A model generated the notes under the pieces. That model was not told the DNA's origin and made no database searches. It saw only the letters and a program-made list of their open reading frames with translations. This document shows positions 1-6,420 of a stretch of DNA of 7,253 nt, in pieces; position 1 is the stretch's first letter; each line of letters opens with the position of its first letter. The DNA comes from Altererythrobacter sp. (GTDB taxonomy: Bacteria; Pseudomonadota; Alphaproteobacteria; Sphingomonadales; Sphingomonadaceae), in contig JALZVZ010000187.1 of assembly GCA_023299945.1 (NCBI GenBank), positions 1 through 7,253 of the forward strand, read 5' to 3'. A program made the translations under genes and the position numbers.

Positions 1-821
1 TCTTTTTTAAATTAGCTGCATTCGCTGCGATTGGCAGCATGAGTATGTCGATCCCGTTGGAAAGTGCAGATGCACAGCGATCTCGTGGTTCTAACACGGT
101 GAAAATCCCGAAAAAGCAACCAAATCACCGCGCTATCAAAGCCGCCATGCGCCCCTTTGGGCGGCAAGGAACAACCGCTTACCGCAATTTGAAAGCGGCC
201 TATCGTTCCGAAACACGCAACCGCCAAATTAAGCTGCAGGCAGAAGCCAATTACGGTGCTGCACGTGATCAATACCGCGCAAATCGTTCGGTTGAAAACA
301 GAAATCAAATGAATGCAGCCTATCAAAACTATGCATCAAGAAAGCTGCAACACGACAATGCGCTCAACGTTTACCGGTCAGCCAAAGACCAAGTGGATTC
401 GGTCGCAGGCAACCGGAACCTCGCAATGGGGCAGGCGCGCAGTCGGACCGGCGCGCAAGCCCGTCCACCGCGCCGAGGCCAACCAAGGGTCAATCCACAA
501 CGCCGCGTAGCAACCCAGCGGCAGGGGGTCAGCATGGTGCAATCGCCGCGCCAATTGCTAAACAGAGGCCCAATGGTGGTACGCAATCCTTCGCCAATTA
601 TGATCCGTCCCAATCCCTCGGCATTCCCAGCCGGTGCCAATCCAGGGACGCGGCCCACGCAACCGCTCGGGAATGTTAGCCTTGGGCAAAACCCCTATCG
701 CCGTCTGCCGTTGAGCCCTGCTCCGATTTATGACGTGGTGCCACAGTTGCAACCATCACCTCAATATACGCCAGCACCTCTACGCCAAAATCAATATGAC
801 AGCCCTAGTTCCCCGCTCTAA
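1..821 (+). CDS. Secreted Arg/Pro-rich protein of unknown function (5' end outside window)
   Basis: I do not recognise this protein. The first ATG in the window (39) is probably not the true start: the frame is open back to base 3 and reads FFKLAAFAAIGSMSMS, a hydrophobic signal-peptide core, followed by SADA and Gln at 63-77, which fits signal peptidase I cleavage (AxA) before the Gln codon at 75. There is also no good ribosome binding site before ATG 39. I therefore call it 5'-partial and exported. Counting from Met39, residues 28-125 are rich in Arg, Asn, Gln, Ala and Tyr and look helical or coiled-coil. Residues 135-165 are very basic with Pro-Arg runs. Residues 165-260 are Pro/Asn/Gln-rich and probably disordered, with spaced tyrosines (NPYRR, PIYDVVP, QYTPAP, NQYDSP). 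The stop is TAA 819-821. The lipoprotein gene follows after 23 nt, so the two are probably co-transcribed. An envelope or nucleic-acid/polyanion-binding role is possible but speculative. Confidence 0.75.
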   Translation, partial: FFKLAAFAAIGSMSMSIPLESADAQRSRGSNTVKIPKKQPNHRAIKAAMRPFGRQGTTAYRNLKAAYRSETRNRQIKLQAEANYGAARDQYRANRSVENRNQMNAAYQNYASRKLQHDNALNVYRSAKDQVDSVAGNRNLAMGQARSRTGAQARPPRRGQPRVNPQRRVATQRQGVSMVQSPRQLLNRGPMVVRNPSPIMIRPNPSAFPAGANPGTRPTQPLGNVSLGQNPYRRLPLSPAPIYDVVPQLQPSPQYTPAPLRQNQYDSPSSPL

Positions 822-830
822 TTCAGCCTG

Positions 831-836
831 AAAGGA
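831..836 (+). promoter_or_regulatory. Ribosome binding site of the lipoprotein gene
   Basis: AAAGGA lies 8 nt before ATG 845 and just after the stop codon of the upstream gene. It supports the 845 start and separate translation initiation inside a shared transcript. Confidence 0.6.
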
Positions 837-844
837 CGCGCGCG

Positions 845-1501
845 ATGCGTTTGGAAAACTGGTCTTTCAAAGCGAGGATCTTGTCTCTCGTATCGTGCGC
901 ACTTATGGTTGGCGCGTGCTCGCCTGAAGGCAGTTCTAACGATGAGCCGGTCTTGGCGATTGAGCCAGAGCACATATCCAAAAAGCTTGTCTCGAAGGTA
1001 GAGGTTGATAATCCTAAGGACGATGCAGCGCCGACTGAAGAGCTGCCACCGCCCGGCAATTCGATCGCAGTGGGTTGGAGCGCCAATGGTTTTGTCCAGC
1101 TTCCTAACCGTTATGAATGGATGGGCGGTGCGGACGAAGATGCCTTTTTCGGCCTCGGTGTTCCTGAAACCGATGACCGCGTCTGGATCAGCAGATGTGA
1201 TAATGGCGAGCTCGTTAGCACGGTTTTTGTCAATGATGACAAACTGGCCGATAACGCAAAGAGCACGCTCAAGGTCGAGACCGATGTCACCGCGCTGCAA
1301 TCCTATCCAGTGCAAGCGGCCGAAAGCGGCATGGGTCCAGCCTATCAAATTCGCAATGCTGCTGGCACGGGTCCTTTAACGCAGATGGTCAAAGGCGATT
1401 GGCTTTACCTGCAAATGGGCGAAGGCGATGGTGCGGGCAAGGTGCGTATCTCATTGGCCGGGGCGCGAGAAAAAGCGGCAGCCATGCTCAAAGCTTGCTG
1501 A
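845..1501 (+). CDS. Putative lipoprotein of unknown function
   Basis: 218 residues. The N-terminus has a basic, hydrophobic signal peptide ending in the lipobox VGAC, so Cys25 is the probable lipidated residue. Ser26-Pro27 follows, with no Asp at +2, so outer-membrane sorting is plausible by E. coli rules. Residues 26-72 form an acidic, Pro-rich, probably disordered tether (DEPVLAIEPEH; TEELPPPGN). Residues 73-218 look like a compact mostly beta domain (VGWSANGFVQLPNRYEW; DRVWISRC; GDWLYLQMGEG) ending in a short helix. Besides the lipid Cys it has Cys118 and the C-terminal residue Cys218, which could form a disulfide closing this domain. I do not recognise the family. The gene starts 23 nt after the secreted protein gene and has a good ribosome binding site, so the two probably form an operon and may act together at the envelope. 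The coding call is firm; the function is unknown. Confidence 0.85.
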   Translation: MRLENWSFKARILSLVSCALMVGACSPEGSSNDEPVLAIEPEHISKKLVSKVEVDNPKDDAAPTEELPPPGNSIAVGWSANGFVQLPNRYEWMGGADEDAFFGLGVPETDDRVWISRCDNGELVSTVFVNDDKLADNAKSTLKVETDVTALQSYPVQAAESGMGPAYQIRNAAGTGPLTQMVKGDWLYLQMGEGDGAGKVRISLAGAREKAAAMLKAC

Positions 1502-1567
1502 AGGGCGTTTGACGGGCGCTTTAGGCACTTTGCTGTTGGTCTGACTGCGGGCCGGGTTAAGGTCAGA

Positions 1568-1621
1568 GGCAATGATTGGGCAGGGATTGCCATCCCTTTC
1601 TCTTGCCCGCCGCAATTTTTT
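1568..1621 (+). terminator. Possible terminator after the lipoprotein gene
   Basis: The sequence can fold as AGGGA (1582-1586) with TCCCT (1593-1597) around a 6-nt loop. An outer GGGC (1578-1581) and GCCC (1605-1608) add a second step with an uneven bulge. A run of six T follows at 1616-1621, separated from the stem by a short GC-rich stretch. GGCAAT (1568-1573) and ATTGCC (1586-1591) give a competing fold. The site lies 67-120 nt after the lipoprotein stop and abuts the end of the convergent gene. The bulge and the gap before the T-run make it imperfect. Confidence 0.4.
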
Positions 1622-1895
1622 AGGAATTATCACCAGGCCGATCAGCCTCAATCAGTTCGACAATTTCAAAATCATAGGAGAGCCAGCCACGTTGACGAGC
1701 GGCATCGGCGGCCGCGTGTTTCTTGCCTGCCGCTTCCTTCAACGATTTTGTGTGGCCCCAGAATACTTCTGTGCGCTCCCCGCTCAAATTGGCGACAATG
1801 CGCCAGTAATGCGTGAACGCAGATGACGTGGGGCCAATTGTCTTCACATAGCCATCGGGCATCACAGCGGTAAGGTAGCGCTTCTTCTTGGCCAT
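1620..1895 (-). CDS. Small hypothetical protein downstream of the helicase
   Basis: 91 residues, soluble, no signal peptide or membrane segment. It starts MAKKKRYLTAVMPDGY; the middle is aromatic (FTHYWRIVANLSGERTEVFWGH), then comes an Ala/Lys-rich helix (SLKEAAGKKHAAADAARQRG) and an acidic strand-like end (YDFEIVELIEA). This suggests a small alpha/beta fold. I do not recognise the family. I chose ATG 1895: a TTG five codons earlier (1910) is in frame, but its AGGA is only one base away, whereas ATG has GGGG 9 nt upstream. The start is 55 nt after the helicase stop on the same strand with no obvious terminator between, so it is probably the second gene of that transcript. A function linked to RNA or the helicase would be guesswork. 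It converges on the lipoprotein gene, and its stop codon overlaps the T-run at 1616-1621. Confidence 0.7.
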   Translation of the reverse strand: MAKKKRYLTAVMPDGYVKTIGPTSSAFTHYWRIVANLSGERTEVFWGHTKSLKEAAGKKHAAADAARQRGWLSYDFEIVELIEADRPGDNS

Positions 1896-1950
1896 CTTGC
1901 TGCGCCCCAATTCCTAAGGCTTTTATGTTATCGCCGGGCTTCCAGCCGCC

Positions 1951-3978
1951 TTAGCTTGCCGGCTTCTTACGATTAGGCTTGTCGGAGAAGCGGCCCTTGG
2001 GCTTACCCTTATTTTTTGAGTTGGGTTTGCGCTTTGGATCGCGCTTTGCTTTGCCGGAACCATCGGTTGTCGGGCCATCGCTTTTGGGGCCATCGGATTT
2101 AAACGGATCCGCGCCCTGATAGCCAACGCCGCTGCGTTTTGGTGCGGGCTTGCTGGTGTCCGAATAGCCATAGCTGCCACCAGAACCACTGGAGCCGGGA
2201 GCTCCAGCTCTATCTGGCTTGCCTTTGAAATTAGACTTGCCTTTCGACTTAAATGGCGGACGGCCGCCACTACCGGGACGGCCGCTTCCGGAATTCTTGC
2301 CGCCCGAATTATTGGGGCGGGAAAAGCTTTTGCGATTGCGGCGCGCGGTATCGCGCGGCCCTTGGGCTGAGGCTTCGATAATGATGTCATCGCCTTCCTC
2401 GCCCGTGTCGCTTTGGCTCTCGCCGCTGCGTTTGACAGCATCGGCAAATTTTTCCGCATGTGCACGCGGAATTTGGAAGTGGGTTTCATCCTGGCCGATG
2501 CGGATTGCGCCAATTTCATTGCTGGTCACATGGCCGCGGCGGCAGATCACCGGCATGACCCAGCGCGGGCCAGCGTTTTGATTGCGCCCGATATTCATAC
2601 GGAACCAGACCGTGTCTTCAAAGCCGGGGCGTTTGCCCTCTTCTTGGGCTGCCCGGCGGCCTTCGGGCGTGTTGGGGATGATATCCTCAGGCTCAGGCAT
2701 TTTGGCGCGGTGGGCTTGCACCAACATGCCGGCCAGTTCTTCTGCGCTGCGCTGTTCCAATAGGCTTTTTGCTAGCGCGGCATCGCCTTCGTCAATCTCA
2801 ACCGGTGCGAGCAGTTTTTCCAGCAGGCGGCCGCGATCCTTCTCGCGGATTTCCTCGCTGCTCGGCGCGTTTTTCCATGTCGCTTCGATTTTGGCGCGGC
2901 GCAGCATTTCGTCAATGCGGCGGCGGCGTGAGTAAGGCACGATGATAACCGCGGTGCCTTTTTTACCGGCGCGGCCTGTGCGGCCTGAACGGTGCTGCAA
3001 TTTCTCAGCATCGCGGGGGATTTCCACGTGTATCACCAGGCTGAGCGAGGGCAGATCAATCCCGCGTGCGGCCACATCGGTGGCGACACAAACGCGCGCT
3101 CGGCGGTCCCGCAGGGCCTGCAAGGCTTGGTTGCGCTCCTGCTGTGTATGCTCGCCCGACAATGCAACGGAGGTAAACCCGCGTTCCTGCAAGGTCGCAT
3201 GCATGTGGCGCACTTTTTCGCGTGTTCCGCAGAACAGGATCGCGGTTTCGGCCTCATGAAAGCGCAGCAAGTTTACAACGGCATTTTCAATTTCTGTGGG
3301 TGAAACGGTAACCGCTTCATAAGCGATGTCGCCGTGCCCGCGCTGTTCGCTGATCGTGGCGATGCGCAGGGCATTGTTTTGATAACGGCGCGCCAATGCT
3401 TCGATCGGACGCGGCATAGTGGCAGAGAACAACAAAGTGCGGCGGCCATCAGGCGTGGCATCCAAAATGCCTTCCAATTCATCGCGGAAACCCATGTCGA
3501 GCATTTCGTCCGCTTCATCCAAAACGATGGTCGTCAATTGCGCGAGGTTAAGCGCGCCGCGCTCTACGTGATCGCGCAAACGGCCTGGTGTGCCGACCAC
3601 GATTGTTGGGCCGCCTTTTAATACGCGCCGTTCGTGGCTTTGGTTCATGCCGCCAACACAGGTGGCGATACGCGCTCCTGCTTTTTCGTAAAGCCAGCCC
3701 AGCTCTGTACTGACCTGCAAAGCCAGCTCGCGGGTTGGCGCGATGACCAATGCCAGCGGCGATGGGGAAGGGCGCAGATTGCCTTCATGATCGATCAATT
3801 CGCGCGCCATTGCCATGCCAAACGCCACGGTCTTGCCCGAGCCCGTTTGTGCCGACACAACCAGATCGCGGCCATGGGCCTCTGGTTTAAGCACAGCGTC
3901 CTGCACCGGTGTTGGCGAGTCATAATCACGCTCTGCCAAGGCGGTTTGGAGATGGGCGGGAAGTTCAGAAAAGCTCAT
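1951..3978 (-). CDS. deaD: DEAD-box ATP-dependent RNA helicase (DeaD/CsdA type)
   Basis: 675 residues; an ATP-dependent RNA helicase that unwinds short RNA duplexes, in this family typically in ribosome assembly, mRNA decay or cold adaptation. All hallmark motifs are visible: Q motif region (FSELP with PTPVQ, 3-26), Walker A AQTGSGKT (43-50), PTREL (81-85), TPGR (130-133), DEAD (154-157), SAT (185-187), ATDVAARGID (299-308) and HRSGRTGRAG (329-338). Residues about 455-517 (VWFRMNIGRNQNAG to FADAVKR) resemble the DbpA/CsdA-type RNA-binding domain. From about 543 a Gly/Ser/Lys/Pro-rich basic tail, probably disordered, runs to the end. I chose ATG 3978 (MSFSELP); an in-frame TTG at 4005 would add nine atypical residues. 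There is no strong ribosome binding site. The helicase identity is firm; the exact subfamily (DeaD versus RhlE or DbpA) is less so. The small gene at 1620-1895 probably shares its transcript. Confidence 0.93.
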   Translation of the reverse strand: MSFSELPAHLQTALAERDYDSPTPVQDAVLKPEAHGRDLVVSAQTGSGKTVAFGMAMARELIDHEGNLRPSPSPLALVIAPTRELALQVSTELGWLYEKAGARIATCVGGMNQSHERRVLKGGPTIVVGTPGRLRDHVERGALNLAQLTTIVLDEADEMLDMGFRDELEGILDATPDGRRTLLFSATMPRPIEALARRYQNNALRIATISEQRGHGDIAYEAVTVSPTEIENAVVNLLRFHEAETAILFCGTREKVRHMHATLQERGFTSVALSGEHTQQERNQALQALRDRRARVCVATDVAARGIDLPSLSLVIHVEIPRDAEKLQHRSGRTGRAGKKGTAVIIVPYSRRRRIDEMLRRAKIEATWKNAPSSEEIREKDRGRLLEKLLAPVEIDEGDAALAKSLLEQRSAEELAGMLVQAHRAKMPEPEDIIPNTPEGRRAAQEEGKRPGFEDTVWFRMNIGRNQNAGPRWVMPVICRRGHVTSNEIGAIRIGQDETHFQIPRAHAEKFADAVKRSGESQSDTGEEGDDIIIEASAQGPRDTARRNRKSFSRPNNSGGKNSGSGRPGSGGRPPFKSKGKSNFKGKPDRAGAPGSSGSGGSYGYSDTSKPAPKRSGVGYQGADPFKSDGPKSDGPTTDGSGKAKRDPKRKPNSKNKGKPKGRFSDKPNRKKPAS

Positions 3979-3994
3979 GCAAAAATACTCAAAT

Positions 3995-4000
3995 ATTATG
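3995..4000 (-). promoter_or_regulatory. Possible -10 element of the helicase gene
   Basis: Read on the minus strand, the sequence is CATAAT (5 of 6 matches to TATAAT), inside an AT-rich patch 16 nt before the ATG at 3978. I see no convincing -35 at the usual spacing, and initiation here would leave only a very short leader. Low confidence. Confidence 0.25.
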
Positions 4001-4060
4001 CGCAATAAACGCGCATGGCGGCCCGAATAGACCGCCTAAGAAAATGGATTGTGGGTGTAA

Positions 4061-4125
4061 GGCCCGGTGCAGTTCGCACTGGGTTGTCTGCACTGGGCCA
4101 TCCAAGTTGGATCATCCAATTTGGG
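4061..4125 (+). ncRNA. Tandem hairpin element, candidate structured leader or small RNA
   Basis: Hairpin 1 pairs GGCCCGGTGCAG (4061-4072) with CTGCACTGGGCC (4088-4099), 12 pairs with a 15-nt loop. Hairpin 2 pairs CCAAGTTGGA (4102-4111) with TCCAATTTGG (4115-4124), 10 pairs with a 3-nt loop, extendable by a U-G pair 4101/4125. The one imperfect pair in each stem is G-U if transcribed from the plus strand but a C-A mismatch from the minus strand, so plus is favoured. A compact alternative, CCGGTGC (4064-4070) with GCACTGG (4076-4082), excludes hairpin 1. No U-tract follows, so it is not a simple terminator. It could be part of the leader of the dehydrogenase mRNA, an independent RNA, or a repetitive extragenic element. 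Transcription is not shown by the sequence. Confidence 0.35.
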
Positions 4126-4208
4126 GAGTTGTACAGGGCCATCCGCAATGTGTTGATCGGCCACTTACGCCTTTAAAGCGGGTTTGGCTTGTGAAAAATG
4201 CGATTTAT

Positions 4209-4222
4209 TGTGCAACTGCACA
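4209..4222. promoter_or_regulatory. Palindrome, possible operator
   Basis: TGTGCA-AC-TGCACA is a perfect 6-bp inverted repeat with a 2-nt spacer. It overlaps a second inverted repeat, TTGTG (4208-4212) with CACAA (4221-4225). It lies 111 nt upstream of the dehydrogenase start in the divergent region, a reasonable place for a dimeric regulator. No regulator gene is in the window, so this rests on symmetry alone. Confidence 0.25.
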
Positions 4223-4333
4223 CAAGTGGGGCGGTTTGAGCACAGTATTTGCTCCGATATCTGCGCGGTTATCAGCACTTTTGTTATGTCCATATGGCTT
4301 GCCGAATGGCGTGGTTTCGCGCATTAAGCCTGT

Positions 4334-5473
4334 GTGCAAACCTTCGCAGTCCATCCGTTTAAAGCTCCCAAAAATGCGGCGGAAATCCGTAGTGAGTTGC
4401 GCGCCTTCCTTGCCGCAAATCAGCCCAATGATGATCCTGTGCGCCGCGCCAATTGCTGGACTACATTCGATCCGCAATTCTCCAAAGCGCTGGGCAAAGC
4501 GGGCTATGTCGGCATGCTGTGGCCAAAGGAATATGGCGGCCATGAGCGCAGCCCGCTGGAACGCTATATCGTTTTAGAAGAATTGCTGGCGGCGGGCGCT
4601 CCTGTGGGGGCGCATTGGATCGCTGACCGACAAACTGGGCCGCTATTGCTGCGGTACGGGACGCAAGAGCAGCGAGAAAAATACTTGCCCGGTATGGCGG
4701 CGGGCGAGACTTATGCCTGCATCGGTTTGAGCGAGCCGAATTCAGGCTCTGACTTGGCTTCTGTGCGCACATCGGCGCGGCGTACGGATGATGGCTGGCT
4801 TATCAATGGCCAGAAGGTTTGGACAACCGGCGCGCATATTAGCCACGCCATGCTGGCGCTGGTTCGCAGCGAAGAGGGCAGCGAGCGGCAACAAGGCCTC
4901 AGCCAATTCCTGATCGATCTGGACACGCCCGGCGTCACTGTGCGCCCGATTATGGATATGTTCGGCGGCCAGGATTTTAACGAGGTGTTTTTTGAAGACG
5001 TGCTGATCCCGCATGGCGCGCTTGTTGGCGTGCAGGGAGAGGGGTGGAAGCAAGCGACAGCCGAGCTAGCGCTGGAACGTTCTGGCCCTGAGCGATATCT
5101 GTCGAGCCATGCTTTGCTGGCTGAATTGATCGATGCGAGCGGGCCTGATTCACCGCCAGAAATTGTTGCCACTATTGGGCGTTTAGTGGCCGAAATGTGG
5201 ACCTTGCGGCAAATGTCGATGTCTGTGGCCGCCAAACTTGCCAGCGGCGAAGATCCGGTGGTGGAGGCTGCCGTGGTCAAGGATTTGGGCAATAGTTTTG
5301 AGCAGGAAATGCCGCTGCTCGTGCAGGCGGTGGTTGATGCGGACTTGGCGGATAACACCACGCTGGCGCGGCTCTTGTCTTCGCTATTGCAAAATTCACC
5401 CAGCTTTTCCCTGCGCGGGGGCACGCGCGAGATTATTCGCGGCATTATTGCCCGGGGGCTGGGCCTAAGATGA
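4334..5473 (+). CDS. Acyl-CoA dehydrogenase, large subunit of a probable heteromeric enzyme
   Basis: 379 residues; FadE-type flavoenzyme that introduces an alpha-beta double bond into an acyl-CoA and passes electrons to electron-transfer flavoprotein. The N-terminal helical domain (1-125) contains GMLWPKEYGG (60-69). The middle beta domain has SEPNSGSD (133-140) and KVWTTG (161-166), the usual flavin/substrate motifs. The protein ends with GGTREIIRGIIARGLGL (362-378), close to the family's usual end. The usual catalytic Glu in YEGT is replaced by Gly (RGGT, 361-364). Glu248 in LALERSG sits where isovaleryl-CoA dehydrogenase-like enzymes carry the base and is the likely catalytic residue. The middle of the C-terminal helical domain lacks the family's RxQFGxP and QxHGGxG motifs, which the next gene supplies. 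The start is GTG 4334, just after an in-frame stop at 4325; no ATG occurs before residue 61 and no clear ribosome binding site is seen. It overlaps the next gene by 4 nt. The substrate is unknown. Confidence 0.9.
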   Translation: MQTFAVHPFKAPKNAAEIRSELRAFLAANQPNDDPVRRANCWTTFDPQFSKALGKAGYVGMLWPKEYGGHERSPLERYIVLEELLAAGAPVGAHWIADRQTGPLLLRYGTQEQREKYLPGMAAGETYACIGLSEPNSGSDLASVRTSARRTDDGWLINGQKVWTTGAHISHAMLALVRSEEGSERQQGLSQFLIDLDTPGVTVRPIMDMFGGQDFNEVFFEDVLIPHGALVGVQGEGWKQATAELALERSGPERYLSSHALLAELIDASGPDSPPEIVATIGRLVAEMWTLRQMSMSVAAKLASGEDPVVEAAVVKDLGNSFEQEMPLLVQAVVDADLADNTTLARLLSSLLQNSPSFSLRGGTREIIRGIIARGLGLR

Positions 5474-6420
5474 GCGAGAACCGCAAAGCTTTATGCGAAA
5501 TGGCTGACGGCCTGTTTGCCGATCTGCGCGGGGCGGATTTCGCCGCTGCTTGGCCGAAATTGGAAGAGGCCGGCTTCGGCTCGTTGCTAGTCCCTGAAGC
5601 CGATGGCGGTTTCGGCGGGGATTGGGGCGATTTGGCCGCGATTATGCGCCTTGCGGGCATGCATGCTTTGGCCGCGCCTTTGGGCGAACATATCATCACT
5701 ACGCATGTATTGAGCGCGTGCGGGGTTGAGGCCTCGGGATTGGTGACCATTGCGCCATCACAAGGCGCGCCGGTGCCCTGGGGCCGCCATGCCGATCAAA
5801 TCATCTGCGCGCGCGAGGGTGAGCTCCATTTGGTAAGCGGCTCGGCGGAACATGGGGAAAGCCCCGTCGGTGAGCCAAGGGACAGCATCACCTATGATTG
5901 GAACGCTGCAAAGCCTCTTGCATATAGCGCTGATCCAATTGCTTTAATTGCATTTTTGCGCGTTTGTCAGACTGCGGGCGCACTGGATGGCGCGCTCAAA
6001 CTGGCGATCGATTATTGCAGCCAACGGGTACAATTCGGTAAGCCTCTGTCAAAGTTTCAGGCTGTGCAGCAAAGTATTGCTCTGCTCGCGGTTGAGGCTG
6101 CGGCGGTCAATTGTGCCGCACAGGGAGCAGCGGATGCCTTAGATCGCGGCGGGCCCGGTCATGCCTCTGAGCTGGAAATAGCGGCGGCAAAATTGCGTGC
6201 AAACATCGCCATTAAGACCGGATCGGCGCTGGCCCATCAAGTCCATGGCGCAATCGGCTTTACCCGTGATTATCCGCTGCACGAACTGACAAGGCGGATG
6301 ATGGGATGGCGCAGCGAGGGTGGCAATGACACCTATTGGAGCCAGATTATCGGCATGCAGGCAATAGGTTGGGGCGGTGCGGGTCTTTGGCATAACCTTA
6401 CCCAGCGGACGGATAGTTAA
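5470..6420 (+). CDS. Acyl-CoA dehydrogenase, small subunit of a probable heteromeric enzyme
   Basis: 316 residues, shorter than the usual 370-400. The N-terminal helical domain is recognisable by GFGSLLVPEADGGFGG (35-50). The middle beta domain is reduced and degenerate: there is no TEPxxGSD or WxTNG motif between about 90 and 155. The C-terminal helical domain is strong, with YCSQRVQFGKPLSKFQAVQ (182-200) and QVHGAIGFT (257-265), the motifs that contact flavin across subunits in this family. RSEGGND (281-287) lies near the position of the YEGT catalytic Glu of other family members, but alignment by eye is uncertain by one residue. The start ATG 5470 overlaps the previous gene's stop (ATGA), which points to translational coupling and equal amounts of both proteins. 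The pair resembles heteromeric dehydrogenases of steroid side-chain breakdown (M. tuberculosis FadE28-FadE29 type) and the pimeloyl-CoA PimC/PimD type; no other pathway gene is present to choose between them. Confidence 0.88.
   Translation: MSENRKALCEMADGLFADLRGADFAAAWPKLEEAGFGSLLVPEADGGFGGDWGDLAAIMRLAGMHALAAPLGEHIITTHVLSACGVEASGLVTIAPSQGAPVPWGRHADQIICAREGELHLVSGSAEHGESPVGEPRDSITYDWNAAKPLAYSADPIALIAFLRVCQTAGALDGALKLAIDYCSQRVQFGKPLSKFQAVQQSIALLAVEAAAVNCAAQGAADALDRGGPGHASELEIAAAKLRANIAIKTGSALAHQVHGAIGFTRDYPLHELTRRMMGWRSEGGNDTYWSQIIGMQAIGWGGAGLWHNLTQRTDS

Larger units (their letters stand above)
4006..4333. other. Divergent intergenic region, no gene seen
   Basis: This gap separates the helicase (minus) from the first acyl-CoA dehydrogenase (plus). 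I found no tRNA or supported coding frame. It holds the two-hairpin element at 4061-4125, a second copy of GGGCCATCC (4095-4103 and 4136-4144), and the palindrome at 4209-4222. No clear sigma-70 promoter for the dehydrogenase genes could be picked by eye. Confidence 0.6.

Noticed and set aside
818..1348. Minus-strand 176-codon frame opposite the lipoprotein gene
   Set aside because: No ribosome binding site or family features. The plus strand has a signal peptide, a lipobox and a good ribosome binding site.
1923..2519. Minus-strand 198-codon frame overlapping the helicase tail
   Set aside because: Ala/Arg/Ser/Pro-rich shadow in another frame of the low-complexity helicase C-terminus. The helicase frame continues uninterrupted to 1951.
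3909..4577. Plus-strand open frame of 222 codons across the divergent gap
   Set aside because: It overlaps the helicase start antisense and the first dehydrogenase in another frame, has Cys- and Ser-rich content without domain character, and has no ribosome binding site. It would also make the hairpin region coding without support.
4711..5445. Minus-strand open frame of 244 codons inside the first dehydrogenase gene
   Set aside because: Ser/Thr-rich mirror of a GC-rich coding strand. The opposite strand encodes clear acyl-CoA dehydrogenase motifs.
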